Of a DNA stretch of 6,291 nucleotides, positions 1 through 6,003 are shown piece by piece (the stretch's first letter is position 1; every line of letters begins with the position of its first letter). Source of the stretch: Bacteroidales bacterium (GTDB taxonomy: Bacteria; Bacteroidota; Bacteroidia; Bacteroidales; WCHB1-69). Made by a program: the position numbers and the translations under genes. The stretch spans positions 1-6,291 of the forward strand of contig JAQUGA010000148.1 in the NCBI GenBank assembly GCA_028684405.1, written 5' to 3'. The notes below the pieces were generated by a model. The model did no database searches and was not told the DNA's origin. It saw only the letters and a list, made by a program, of their open reading frames with translations.

Positions 1-476
1 CCGTTATTATGTGGATTTTTGGAAGACTGAATAAAAAAGGAAAGGAACCATCTACTCCAAAGAAAATTGGAATTGGTATGGGAATTGCCGCTCTAGGATT
101 CGTTCTTATGACTATTGGTTCAATTGGTTTACCAAAACTTGCAGAAGTTACAGCAATGGGCGGATTGCCAGATGCAGATCGCGTGACTCCATGGTTGCTT
201 TTTGGAACCTATTTTATCCTAACCGTTGCTGAATTATTTATCTCTCCACTTGGACTTTCATTTGTATCTAAAGTTGCTCCTGTTCACCTACAAGGTTTGA
301 TGCAAGGTGCATGGCTTGGTGCAACAGCCATTGGAAACTTCTCTCTTTTCATGGGAGCAATGATGTATGAAAGCATTTCTATATCAGTAACATGGTCTGT
401 ATTTGTAGTCGTTTGTACTTTATCTATGGTCGCCATGTTCTCTATGGTTAAATGGCTTGAAAGAGTTGCAAAATAA
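1..476 (+). CDS. POT/PTR family proton-dependent peptide transporter, C-terminal part (5' truncated by window edge)
   Basis: Inner-membrane major-facilitator-type symporter expected to import di- and tripeptides with protons. Only the last ~157 residues are present; the reading frame is open to the window edge (first full codon at base 3), so the ATG at base 9 is probably internal. The visible part has a short charged loop (RLNKKGKEPSTPKK), then hydrophobic segments around residues 21-42, 61-80, 97-119 and 124-147, counting from that ATG. The stretch VAELFISPLGLSFVSKVAP, followed by a QGLMQGAWLGATAIGN-type segment, resembles the late transmembrane helices of POT transporters, where a Glu and a Pro-Leu-Gly turn are characteristic. 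The protein ends in a short basic tail (KWLERVAK). A strong terminator follows, so this is the last gene of its transcript. The family assignment is fairly firm; the exact substrate cannot be read from this fragment. Confidence 0.85.
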   Translation, partial: VIMWIFGRLNKKGKEPSTPKKIGIGMGIAALGFVLMTIGSIGLPKLAEVTAMGGLPDADRVTPWLLFGTYFILTVAELFISPLGLSFVSKVAPVHLQGLMQGAWLGATAIGNFSLFMGAMMYESISISVTWSVFVVVCTLSMVAMFSMVKWLERVAK

Positions 477-493
477 AAAATACTTTTATATTT

Positions 494-530
494 AAAAACA
501 GGACTGAAATGATTCAGTCCTGTTTTTATT
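494..530 (+). terminator. Rho-independent terminator after the peptide transporter
   Basis: A perfect 15-bp inverted repeat has its left arm at 494-508, a four-base loop (ATGA) at 509-512 and its right arm at 513-527. The core is ACAGGACTGAA, and the outer part is an A tract pairing with a T tract, followed by ATTTT. It begins 17 bases after the transporter stop. The A tract on the left and T tract on the right mean it could also stop transcription from the opposite direction. Confidence 0.9.
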
Positions 531-656
531 TTAACTCAGAACGGCTAAATAGTTCCAAAGCTCCGCTCAACAGAAGTGCTTTTTTTTATCTAATGTTCAC
601 TATATCATCAAAAGTTTGTATTTTTACCAACTAAAAAAACAAATAAAACATATATT

Positions 657-1856
657 ATGGCAAAAGTTCTAATTATTGGTGCAGGTGGCGTTGGCGCTGT
701 CGTTACTCACAAATGTGCACAAGTTCCGGAAGTATTTACCGAAATAATGCTCGCCAGCCGTACAAAAGAAAAATGCGATAAAATCGCAGCTCAAATTAAA
801 AGCACAAAAATTCAAACTGCTAAATTGGACGCCGATGTGGTTCAAGACACCATTGATTTAATTAATTCCTTTAAACCAGACATCGTTATCAATGTAGCTC
901 TTCCCTATCAGGATTTAGTTATCATGGATGCTTGTTTGGCAACTAAAACAAACTACTTAGACACTGCCAATTACGAACCCATTGATGAAGCAAAATATGA
1001 ATACAGCTGGCAATGGGCATATCACGATCGTTTTAAAGAAGCAGGAATTATGGCTATTTTAGGTTGCGGTTTCGACCCTGGTGTGACCAGTATTTTCACC
1101 GCTTATGCTGCCAAACATTATTTTGACGAAATTCATTATTTAGATATTATCGACTGCAATGCTGGAGATCATGGAAAAGCATTTGCGACCAATTTCAATC
1201 CAGAAATCAACATTCGCGAAATTTCTCAAAAAGGTCGCTATTGGGAAAATGGCAAATGGGTAGAAACAGAACCATTGGAAATTCACAAACCCATTCATTA
1301 TCCAAATATCGGTGAAAGAGAATCCTATCTTTTGTATCACGAAGAGCTAGAATCTTTGGTAAAAAACTTTCCCACTATAAAAAGAGCTCGTTTTTGGATG
1401 ACTTTTGGCGAAAAATACATTCAGGCTCTAAACTTACTTCAAGAAATTGGCATGACCAGCATCAAACCCATTATGTATGAAGGTCGTGAAATTGTTCCTC
1501 TTCAATTCCTAAAAGCAGTTCTTCCCGAGCCTTCATCTTTGGGTGAAAACTACAAAGGACAAACCTCCATTGGTTGCCAAATTAAAGGAATCAAAGATGG
1601 AAAAGAACGCACCTATTATATTTGGAACAACTGCCACCACGACGAAGTTTACAAAGAAATTGGAGCACAAGCAGTCTCCTATACAACAGGAGTTCCAGCC
1701 ATGTTGGGAGCCAAGATGGCCATTACAGGAAAATGGAGCGGAAAAGGAGTTTTCAATGTTGAAGAGTTCAATCCAGACCCATTCCTCGAACTTCTTGGAA
1801 AATATGGTTTGCCTTGGAATGAAGAGATTGACAAAGAATTAGCCGTCAATAAATAG
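657..1856 (+). CDS. Carboxynorspermidine/carboxyspermidine dehydrogenase (saccharopine dehydrogenase family)
   Basis: Cytosolic NADPH-dependent enzyme predicted to condense L-aspartate beta-semialdehyde with putrescine (or 1,3-diaminopropane) and reduce the Schiff base to carboxyspermidine (or carboxynorspermidine). The 399-residue protein opens with a Rossmann fold: VLIIGAGGVG at residues 4-13 is the dinucleotide-binding loop, and ASR at 33-35 after the second strand places an Arg suited to the NADP 2'-phosphate. GCGFDPGVTS at 136-145 is the typical motif at the start of the substrate domain in this family. Saccharopine dehydrogenase itself belongs to the same family, but the next gene encodes the matching decarboxylase, NspC, which decides for the polyamine role. 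The ATG at 657 places the Rossmann motif at the usual distance from the N-terminus; its leader is A-rich without a Shine-Dalgarno site. Putrescine versus diaminopropane as substrate cannot be told from sequence; in Bacteroidota the spermidine version is the documented one. Confidence 0.88.
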   Translation: MAKVLIIGAGGVGAVVTHKCAQVPEVFTEIMLASRTKEKCDKIAAQIKSTKIQTAKLDADVVQDTIDLINSFKPDIVINVALPYQDLVIMDACLATKTNYLDTANYEPIDEAKYEYSWQWAYHDRFKEAGIMAILGCGFDPGVTSIFTAYAAKHYFDEIHYLDIIDCNAGDHGKAFATNFNPEINIREISQKGRYWENGKWVETEPLEIHKPIHYPNIGERESYLLYHEELESLVKNFPTIKRARFWMTFGEKYIQALNLLQEIGMTSIKPIMYEGREIVPLQFLKAVLPEPSSLGENYKGQTSIGCQIKGIKDGKERTYYIWNNCHHDEVYKEIGAQAVSYTTGVPAMLGAKMAITGKWSGKGVFNVEEFNPDPFLELLGKYGLPWNEEIDKELAVNK

Positions 1857-1907
1857 CTCTCTCCAGACACTAAAAATTCTAATACAAACTAAAGTTATAA
1901 AAGAACC

Positions 1908-1938
1908 TTAAGCCTTTCAAAACGAAAGGCTTAATTTT
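1908..1938 (+). terminator. Hairpin with short T run between the polyamine genes, in the nspC leader
   Basis: A perfect 11-bp inverted repeat: left arm TTAAGCCTTTC at 1908-1918, loop AAAAC at 1919-1923, right arm GAAAGGCTTAA at 1924-1934, then TTTT at 1935-1938. The shape is that of an intrinsic terminator, though the T run is short. It lies 51 bases after the dehydrogenase stop and ends only 18 bases before the nspC ATG, too close to fit a normal promoter between. It may therefore be a partial terminator or a processing/stability structure in a shared transcript, or an mRNA leader element if a promoter lies in 1857-1907. Confidence 0.7.
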
Positions 1939-1952
1939 AAAAATAGAGATTT

Positions 1953-3104
1953 ATGCAGTTCAACACAAACGATATTCCTTCTCCCTGTTTTGTTTTAAAC
2001 ATGGCTTCGCTTAGAGCAAATCTACAAATTTTGGACTTGGTTCAAAAAGAAGCAGGAGTGAAAATTATTTGTGCTCTCAAAGGCTACGCTTTTTGGTATA
2101 CATTCCCATTGTTGAAAGATTATCTTTCAGGTGCCACTGCAAGCTCGCTAAACGAAGCAAATCTAATTGTGAACGAAATGGGTGTTGAAGCACATACCTA
2201 CTGTCCTGTATATTTGGAAGAGGAATTTAAAGACCTTCTAATATACAGTAGCCATCTTAGTTTCAACTCCTTTTCTCAATGGGAAAAATTTAAGCCAACA
2301 ATGGAAGAGTTTCCCAGAAAAGTATCTATTGGATTGCGCATAAATCCCGAATATTCGGAAGTAGAAACAGATTTATACAATCCAGCCATTCCTGGATCAC
2401 GACTTGGAATTACGATTGATAAATTTTCGGAAACACTTCCCGAAGGTATCGAGGGTTTACACTTTCACACCCTTTGCGGAAATGACTCATACACTTTGGA
2501 AAGAACGTTGGTTGAAGTAGAGGCAAAATTTGGACATTTGATAAAACAATGCAAATGGTTTAATATGGGCGGCGGCCATCACATCACTCGGGAAGACTAT
2601 GATTTAGAACATCTTATAAAAATTTTACAAGATTTTAAAAAGAGATATCCCAATCTGGAAGAAGTAATACTTGAACCTGGAGAAGCAGTGGGTTGGCAAA
2701 CTGGATATCTGAAATCAACCGTTCAAGATATTATTGATTCAAAAGGCATTAAAGTGGCCATGTTGGATGTTTCTTTTGCTTGTCACATGCCCGATTGTTT
2801 GGAAATGCCATACAAACCAAAAATCTGGGGTGCCAAGGATGCTCAAACTGGCAAAACAATATACAGAATGGGTGGTTCTTCTTGCTTGGCAGGCGACTAC
2901 ATGGGCATGGGAGATTATTCTTTTGAAGAAGAGTTGAAAATTGGAGATTCTATTATTTTTGACGATATGATTCATTACACCATGGTGAAAACAACTTTTT
3001 TCAACGGAGTAAAACATCCTTCAATTGGAGTTATTGAAGAAGATGGAGAATTTCATGTACTTAAAGAGTTCGGTTATTTTGACTATAAAAATAAATTATC
3101 GTAA
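1953..3104 (+). CDS. nspC: Carboxynorspermidine/carboxyspermidine decarboxylase NspC
   Basis: PLP-dependent alanine-racemase-fold decarboxylase that removes CO2 from carboxyspermidine or carboxynorspermidine to yield spermidine or norspermidine, the step after the upstream dehydrogenase. The 383 residues match the usual family length. Visible motifs in order: IPSPCFVLN near the N-terminus (8-16); CALKGYA at 40-46, whose Lys43 is the expected PLP Schiff-base lysine; GLHFHTLCGND (168-178) on the barrel; the glycine-rich MGGGHH (205-210), which holds the PLP phosphate; EPGEAVG (241-247); and SSCLAGDYMG (309-318), whose Cys311 and Asp315 correspond to the C-terminal-domain active-site Cys and Asp of ornithine-decarboxylase-like enzymes. 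The order of barrel then beta domain is intact and nothing looks damaged. The ATG follows an A/T-rich leader containing a strong hairpin. The 120-base gap to nusB suggests that the polyamine unit ends here, although no strong terminator is visible in it. Confidence 0.92.
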   Translation: MQFNTNDIPSPCFVLNMASLRANLQILDLVQKEAGVKIICALKGYAFWYTFPLLKDYLSGATASSLNEANLIVNEMGVEAHTYCPVYLEEEFKDLLIYSSHLSFNSFSQWEKFKPTMEEFPRKVSIGLRINPEYSEVETDLYNPAIPGSRLGITIDKFSETLPEGIEGLHFHTLCGNDSYTLERTLVEVEAKFGHLIKQCKWFNMGGGHHITREDYDLEHLIKILQDFKKRYPNLEEVILEPGEAVGWQTGYLKSTVQDIIDSKGIKVAMLDVSFACHMPDCLEMPYKPKIWGAKDAQTGKTIYRMGGSSCLAGDYMGMGDYSFEEELKIGDSIIFDDMIHYTMVKTTFFNGVKHPSIGVIEEDGEFHVLKEFGYFDYKNKLS

Positions 3105-3195
3105 AGATGAAAAAATAATAGTGTTGATTTTCAACATTTAAGAAACTTTAGATTTAAAACATTAAAAAAAACTATCAAAATTGCATTAAAAAATA

Positions 3196-3203
3196 TATTT
3201 TTG
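3196..3203 (+). promoter_or_regulatory. Candidate -7 promoter element for the nusB cluster
   Basis: TATTTTTG is an exact match to the Bacteroidota primary-sigma -7 consensus TAnnTTTG. It sits 21 bases before the ATG at 3225, which would give a leader of roughly 15 bases, and it lies in an AT-rich gap after nspC. I see no good -33 TTTG at the expected spacing; the only nearby TTG, at 3181-3183, is too close. In AT-rich DNA an 8-base match can occur by chance. Confidence 0.45.
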
Positions 3204-3224
3204 CAATTGAATAAAATTATTACA

Positions 3225-4181
3225 ATGCTTAGTCGACGTTATTTGAGAACAAAAACACTACAAGCTCTTTTTGAGTATGAAATAGGAAAAAGTGTTACTC
3301 CAGCGGTTGGTGAAAAAAATCTTTTCACTTCTATCCGAAACTTAAAGAGTCTTTCGTTGATTCATTTTGAGATTATTTTATATTTGAAAAAATTAGCGCT
3401 CGAACGTATTGAAAATGTCAAAACGAAATTTCTTCCCTCCGACGAAGACTTAAACCCCAATCTGAAATTCGTTCAAAACTCAATTTTTCAAATTCTCGAA
3501 AACAATACGGATTATCAAGAACAGATAAAAAACAGTAAAATTGATGTGAGTCCTGAAATTGACATCATAAGACAAACTTTCCAAAATCTAATTAATTCAG
3601 AAGAATACAAAGCTTATATGAATTCTGAAACTTCTGATTTTGAAGAAGATAGAAATTTCATCATGGATGTTTTCAAGGATTTTGTAGTCAACAATGATGC
3701 ACTATCCTCTGCTTATGCTGAAAAGAATTTACATTGGTACAGCGATTTTTTTGAAGCAGCACTTCTTACTGCCAAAAGCATTAAAGGATTAACGCCTGAT
3801 TATCCAATCGACCAAGAACTTCCTGCTTTTATCAGCAATGAAGATGATGATGCCGATGATATTGTTTTTGTAAAAACCTTGTATCATTCAGTGATAAAAA
3901 ACAAAGATAAATACATGGAAATTATCATAAATAGGCTGGAAAACTGGGATTCTGACCGATTGGCAGTTCTTGATTTGATAATATTAAAAATGGCTTTAGC
4001 TGAATTTATCGAATGTCCATCGGTACCCATCAAAGTAACCATTAACGAATATATCGAATTATCAAAAGATTACAGCACTCCCAAAAGCAAGATTTTTATT
4101 AATGGACTTCTTGACAAAATATCTATCGAACTTTTGAGCAAAAATATCATCCAAAAAACAGGCAGAGGCTTATTAACATAA
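3225..4181 (+). CDS. nusB: Transcription antitermination factor NusB, long Bacteroidota form
   Basis: RNA-binding factor that, with NusE (ribosomal protein S10), binds boxA of rRNA leader transcripts to prevent early termination. The 318-residue protein is more than twice the E. coli length (139). The classical NusB signature lies in the C-terminal ~100 residues: a NW-x-DRL-x-VLDLIILKMALAEF stretch (about 240-261), then KVTINEYIEL (270-279) and KDYSTPKSKIFINGLLDKI (281-299). The N-terminal ~200 residues start with a basic MLSRRYLRTK and are mainly helical-looking, with an acidic patch (NEDDDADD, 205-212) before the conserved domain. I chose the ATG at 3225: a TTG at 3201 in the same frame overlaps the candidate promoter, and MLSRR is the typical start of this form. 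It is the first gene of a cluster, and its stop directly abuts the next ATG. Confidence 0.93.
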   Translation: MLSRRYLRTKTLQALFEYEIGKSVTPAVGEKNLFTSIRNLKSLSLIHFEIILYLKKLALERIENVKTKFLPSDEDLNPNLKFVQNSIFQILENNTDYQEQIKNSKIDVSPEIDIIRQTFQNLINSEEYKAYMNSETSDFEEDRNFIMDVFKDFVVNNDALSSAYAEKNLHWYSDFFEAALLTAKSIKGLTPDYPIDQELPAFISNEDDDADDIVFVKTLYHSVIKNKDKYMEIIINRLENWDSDRLAVLDLIILKMALAEFIECPSVPIKVTINEYIELSKDYSTPKSKIFINGLLDKISIELLSKNIIQKTGRGLLT

Positions 4182-4637
4182 ATGACCATGAAACAACTCT
4201 TTTTCACATTCACAATAACTGCTTTACTTCTGTTTCTAACTTCATGTGGAAACACTGAGAAACCCATTAGCACCGACGTGGTAAACAACCCTAAATCGGC
4301 TTCATCAACAAAAGAAGGCGATGTTCCGATATTGACATTCGACAGAAGTGAACATGATTTTGGAATAGCCATGCAAGGCGAACGGCTCTCCTACTCTTTT
4401 AAATTTACCAATACGGGCAAAAAAGATCTTATTATCTCACAAGCATCTGCCAGTTGTGGTTGCACTGTGGCCGATTTTCCACAAACTCCCATCCGTCCGA
4501 ACGGCAAAGGTCATGTTACCATTGTTTTCGATACAAAAGGATTAAAAGGGCTTCAAACAAAAAGTGTGATTGTATATGCAAACACCAATCCAAATCAAGT
4601 AAACCTCAAAGTATCAGCCATGGTTGATATTCCTTAA
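4182..4637 (+). CDS. DUF1573 domain lipoprotein
   Basis: Small exported lipoprotein of unknown function. Residues 4-18 form a hydrophobic signal peptide ending in the lipobox LTSC (19-22), so Cys22 is the predicted lipidated residue. A flexible Ser/Lys/Asn-rich linker follows to about residue 48. A single DUF1573 domain occupies about 51-148: an FDRSEHDFG opening, the Ig-like YSFKFTNTGKKDL strand pattern, the family hallmark SCGCT (91-95), then IRPNGKGHVTIVFDTKG and a closing NLKVSAMV strand. Such domains are abundant in Bacteroidota and resemble ASH/MSP-type Ig folds; no activity is established that I can name. The ATG at 4182 abuts the nusB stop (TAAATG), suggesting translational coupling. 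An in-frame ATG at 4188, giving MKQLFF, is an equally plausible start. Lys or Arg after the lipid anchor does not form an evident surface-export signal. Confidence 0.88.
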   Translation: MTMKQLFFTFTITALLLFLTSCGNTEKPISTDVVNNPKSASSTKEGDVPILTFDRSEHDFGIAMQGERLSYSFKFTNTGKKDLIISQASASCGCTVADFPQTPIRPNGKGHVTIVFDTKGLKGLQTKSVIVYANTNPNQVNLKVSAMVDIP

Positions 4638-4673
4638 TGTAAACAAATCAATTAATCATTAAAAATAAATAAA

Positions 4674-5000
4674 ATGGAAATCTCGAACATTATTCTCATG
4701 ATGGGTAGCGGAAATGAAAAAGGAGGAGGAGCATCTTCTTTTATATTTTTAGCTTTAATTATTCTCGTATTTTACTTCTTTATGATTCGCCCTCAAGTAA
4801 AAAAAACCAAAGAACAAAAAAAGTTCAGAGAAGCACTTAAAAGAGGGGACCAAATAATTACCATTGGTGGCATTCATGGAAAAATCGTAGACGTTCAAGA
4901 AACAACTTTCACTATTGAAGCTGAAGGTGGTAACCGCTTTAAGATTGAAAAATCAGCAGTTGCTACAGGCCACGGTGAATTAATGGGTGATCAAAAATAA
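4674..5000 (+). CDS. yajC: Preprotein translocase accessory subunit YajC
   Basis: Small single-pass inner-membrane protein associated with SecDF and the SecYEG translocon; it is not essential in the bacteria studied. At 108 residues it has the usual family length. A Gly-rich N-terminus (GSGNEKGGGAS, 11-21) precedes one transmembrane helix at about 22-38, followed by the family signature FYFFMIRPQVKKTKEQKKF (33-51). The cytoplasmic domain contains LKRGDQIITIGGIHGKI (55-71), the conserved Gly-rich turn of YajC, and ends in a short polar tail. It starts 36 bases after the lipoprotein gene with an A-rich leader lacking a Shine-Dalgarno site. A strong hairpin follows directly after the stop, so much of the nusB transcript may end here. 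No secD or secF is in the window; neighbouring these housekeeping genes is usual in Bacteroidota. Confidence 0.94.
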   Translation: MEISNIILMMGSGNEKGGGASSFIFLALIILVFYFFMIRPQVKKTKEQKKFREALKRGDQIITIGGIHGKIVDVQETTFTIEAEGGNRFKIEKSAVATGHGELMGDQK

Positions 5001-5008
5001 TCTTATTT

Positions 5009-5053
5009 TCAAGCTTTTCTCTTTTTAAAGAAAAGAGAAAAGCTTGATTTTTT
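5009..5053 (+). terminator. Strong Rho-independent terminator between yajC and the YbbR-like gene
   Basis: A perfect 17-bp inverted repeat: left arm 5009-5025, loop TAAAG at 5026-5030, right arm 5031-5047, followed by six T bases (5048-5053). It starts eight bases after the yajC stop and ends about 20 bases before the next ATG at 5074. The geometry is a textbook intrinsic terminator, but its place inside a co-directional cluster leaves no room for a promoter after it, so read-through or an upstream internal promoter must serve the genes downstream. Confidence 0.88.
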
Positions 5054-5073
5054 AAAACACAAACTCATGCACA

Positions 5074-6003
5074 ATGATTAAAAAAAACATCATTATTTTC
5101 TCTTCTTGTGCAATTATCTCGATGGTTGGCTGGCTTTCTATTAAGCTCAGTAAAAACTACTATCAAACATTTACACTCCGTTATGAAATTAGAAACACAC
5201 CCAGTAATATTCGTCTTAGCTCCGAAAACAATACGATTAAAATAAATTTCAAAGCCGATGGATTTAAGCTTGCAAATTTGTCGAAAATCATTAAAACGAC
5301 AGACTATATTATTGATTTTTCAGAACTTAAGTATTCTAAAAATACAAGCAACGGAGTTTTAAAAATCCCCAGTGAACTTATTGTTTCTCAATACAATAGA
5401 AAATACTTAAACGAAGTTGAAATCATTCAATTTTCACCCGACACTTTAGTTTTTCAAACAATTGAAATACGTCAAAAAACAGTACCCATTATCACAATTT
5501 TCAAAACCCCTGAAAGCACAATGATTTTTGAAACAGAATGCATTAAACTACCTGATTCTGTGACGATTAGTGGTGACAAAAACCTCATAGATACCATTTC
5601 GAAAATCTTTACAGAAACTGTAGATATTCGTATATTTTCCACACATGAAATTCAAAATACAAAACTGATATCGCCCAATAAAAACATTAAGCTTTCTCAT
5701 TCTTCGGTCGATATTCGACTTGAAACCCCAAACAAAATAAATATAAAACTGAATATCAAGCTATTACCACAATCAGATAAAGAATTCATATACACACCCG
5801 AACAGGCATTTGCCGTATTGGAATATGAAACAGAACTAACGAAGCTGTCTAACCATATTCCAGACAGCTTTAAAGTGGAGATGAATCTCATCGAAAAAAA
5901 CGGCAATGTGGCTCCCTTAAAAATAAGCAAGCATCCTCAAGGAGTGAACAATATTCAAATTTCACCTTCTACAATACATTTTTCAAAAAACAAAAAGCAG
6001 TGA
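5074..6003 (+). CDS. YbbR-like (CdaR family) membrane-anchored protein
   Basis: Predicted inner-membrane-anchored protein with a large extracytoplasmic part. A short basic N-terminus (MIKK) leads into one transmembrane helix at about residues 5-24; the remaining ~285 residues are beta-rich with no further membrane segment. YbbR-type features include YQTFTLRYEIRNTPSNIRLS (30-49), resembling the opening of a YbbR repeat, then NTIKINFKADGFKL (53-66). Three similar closing strands, IIQFSPDTLVF (117-127), NIKLSHSSVDIRL (204-216) and NIQISPSTIHF (293-303), lie 87-89 residues apart and suggest three related units. In Firmicutes, YbbR proteins (CdaR) regulate the diadenylate cyclase CdaA; here no cyclase gene is adjacent, so that role is not supported by context. 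It is AT-rich and poorly conserved in sequence; the assignment leans partly on its position between yajC and coaE. It overlaps coaE by four bases. Confidence 0.75.
   Translation: MIKKNIIIFSSCAIISMVGWLSIKLSKNYYQTFTLRYEIRNTPSNIRLSSENNTIKINFKADGFKLANLSKIIKTTDYIIDFSELKYSKNTSNGVLKIPSELIVSQYNRKYLNEVEIIQFSPDTLVFQTIEIRQKTVPIITIFKTPESTMIFETECIKLPDSVTISGDKNLIDTISKIFTETVDIRIFSTHEIQNTKLISPNKNIKLSHSSVDIRLETPNKINIKLNIKLLPQSDKEFIYTPEQAFAVLEYETELTKLSNHIPDSFKVEMNLIEKNGNVAPLKISKHPQGVNNIQISPSTIHFSKNKKQ

Noticed and set aside
549..588. Possible second hairpin or decayed sequence (AAAGC ... GCTTT before a T run) downstream of the first terminator.
   Set aside because: Only five base pairs around a 16-base loop; too weak to call.
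611..626. Possible -7 promoter elements before the polyamine unit: AAAGTTTG (611-618) and TATTTTTA (619-626), each one mismatch from TAnnTTTG.
   Set aside because: Both are imperfect, no TTTG stands at the right distance upstream, and the region is AT-rich. A promoter must exist somewhere in 528-656, but I cannot place it.
1140..1340. Reverse-strand open frame within the dehydrogenase gene, and similar overlapping frames at 1543-1842 (+), 1679-1870 (-), 2734-2937 (+), 2739-3017 (-), 4070-4372 (-) and 5697-5930 (-).
   Set aside because: All lie in other frames of well-supported genes and show no recognisable domains.
657..1856. Reading the first polyamine gene as a lysine-pathway saccharopine dehydrogenase.
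   Set aside because: The family is the same, but adjacency to nspC favours carboxy(nor)spermidine synthesis.
3120..3139. Small dyad TGTTGA-TTT-TCAACA after nspC, a possible terminator.
   Set aside because: Six AT-rich base pairs with a three-base loop and only three following T bases; not convincing as a terminator.
5067..5081. Tiny upstream reading frame (MHND) overlapping the start of the YbbR-like gene.
   Set aside because: A four-codon frame is expected by chance and has no ribosome-binding context.
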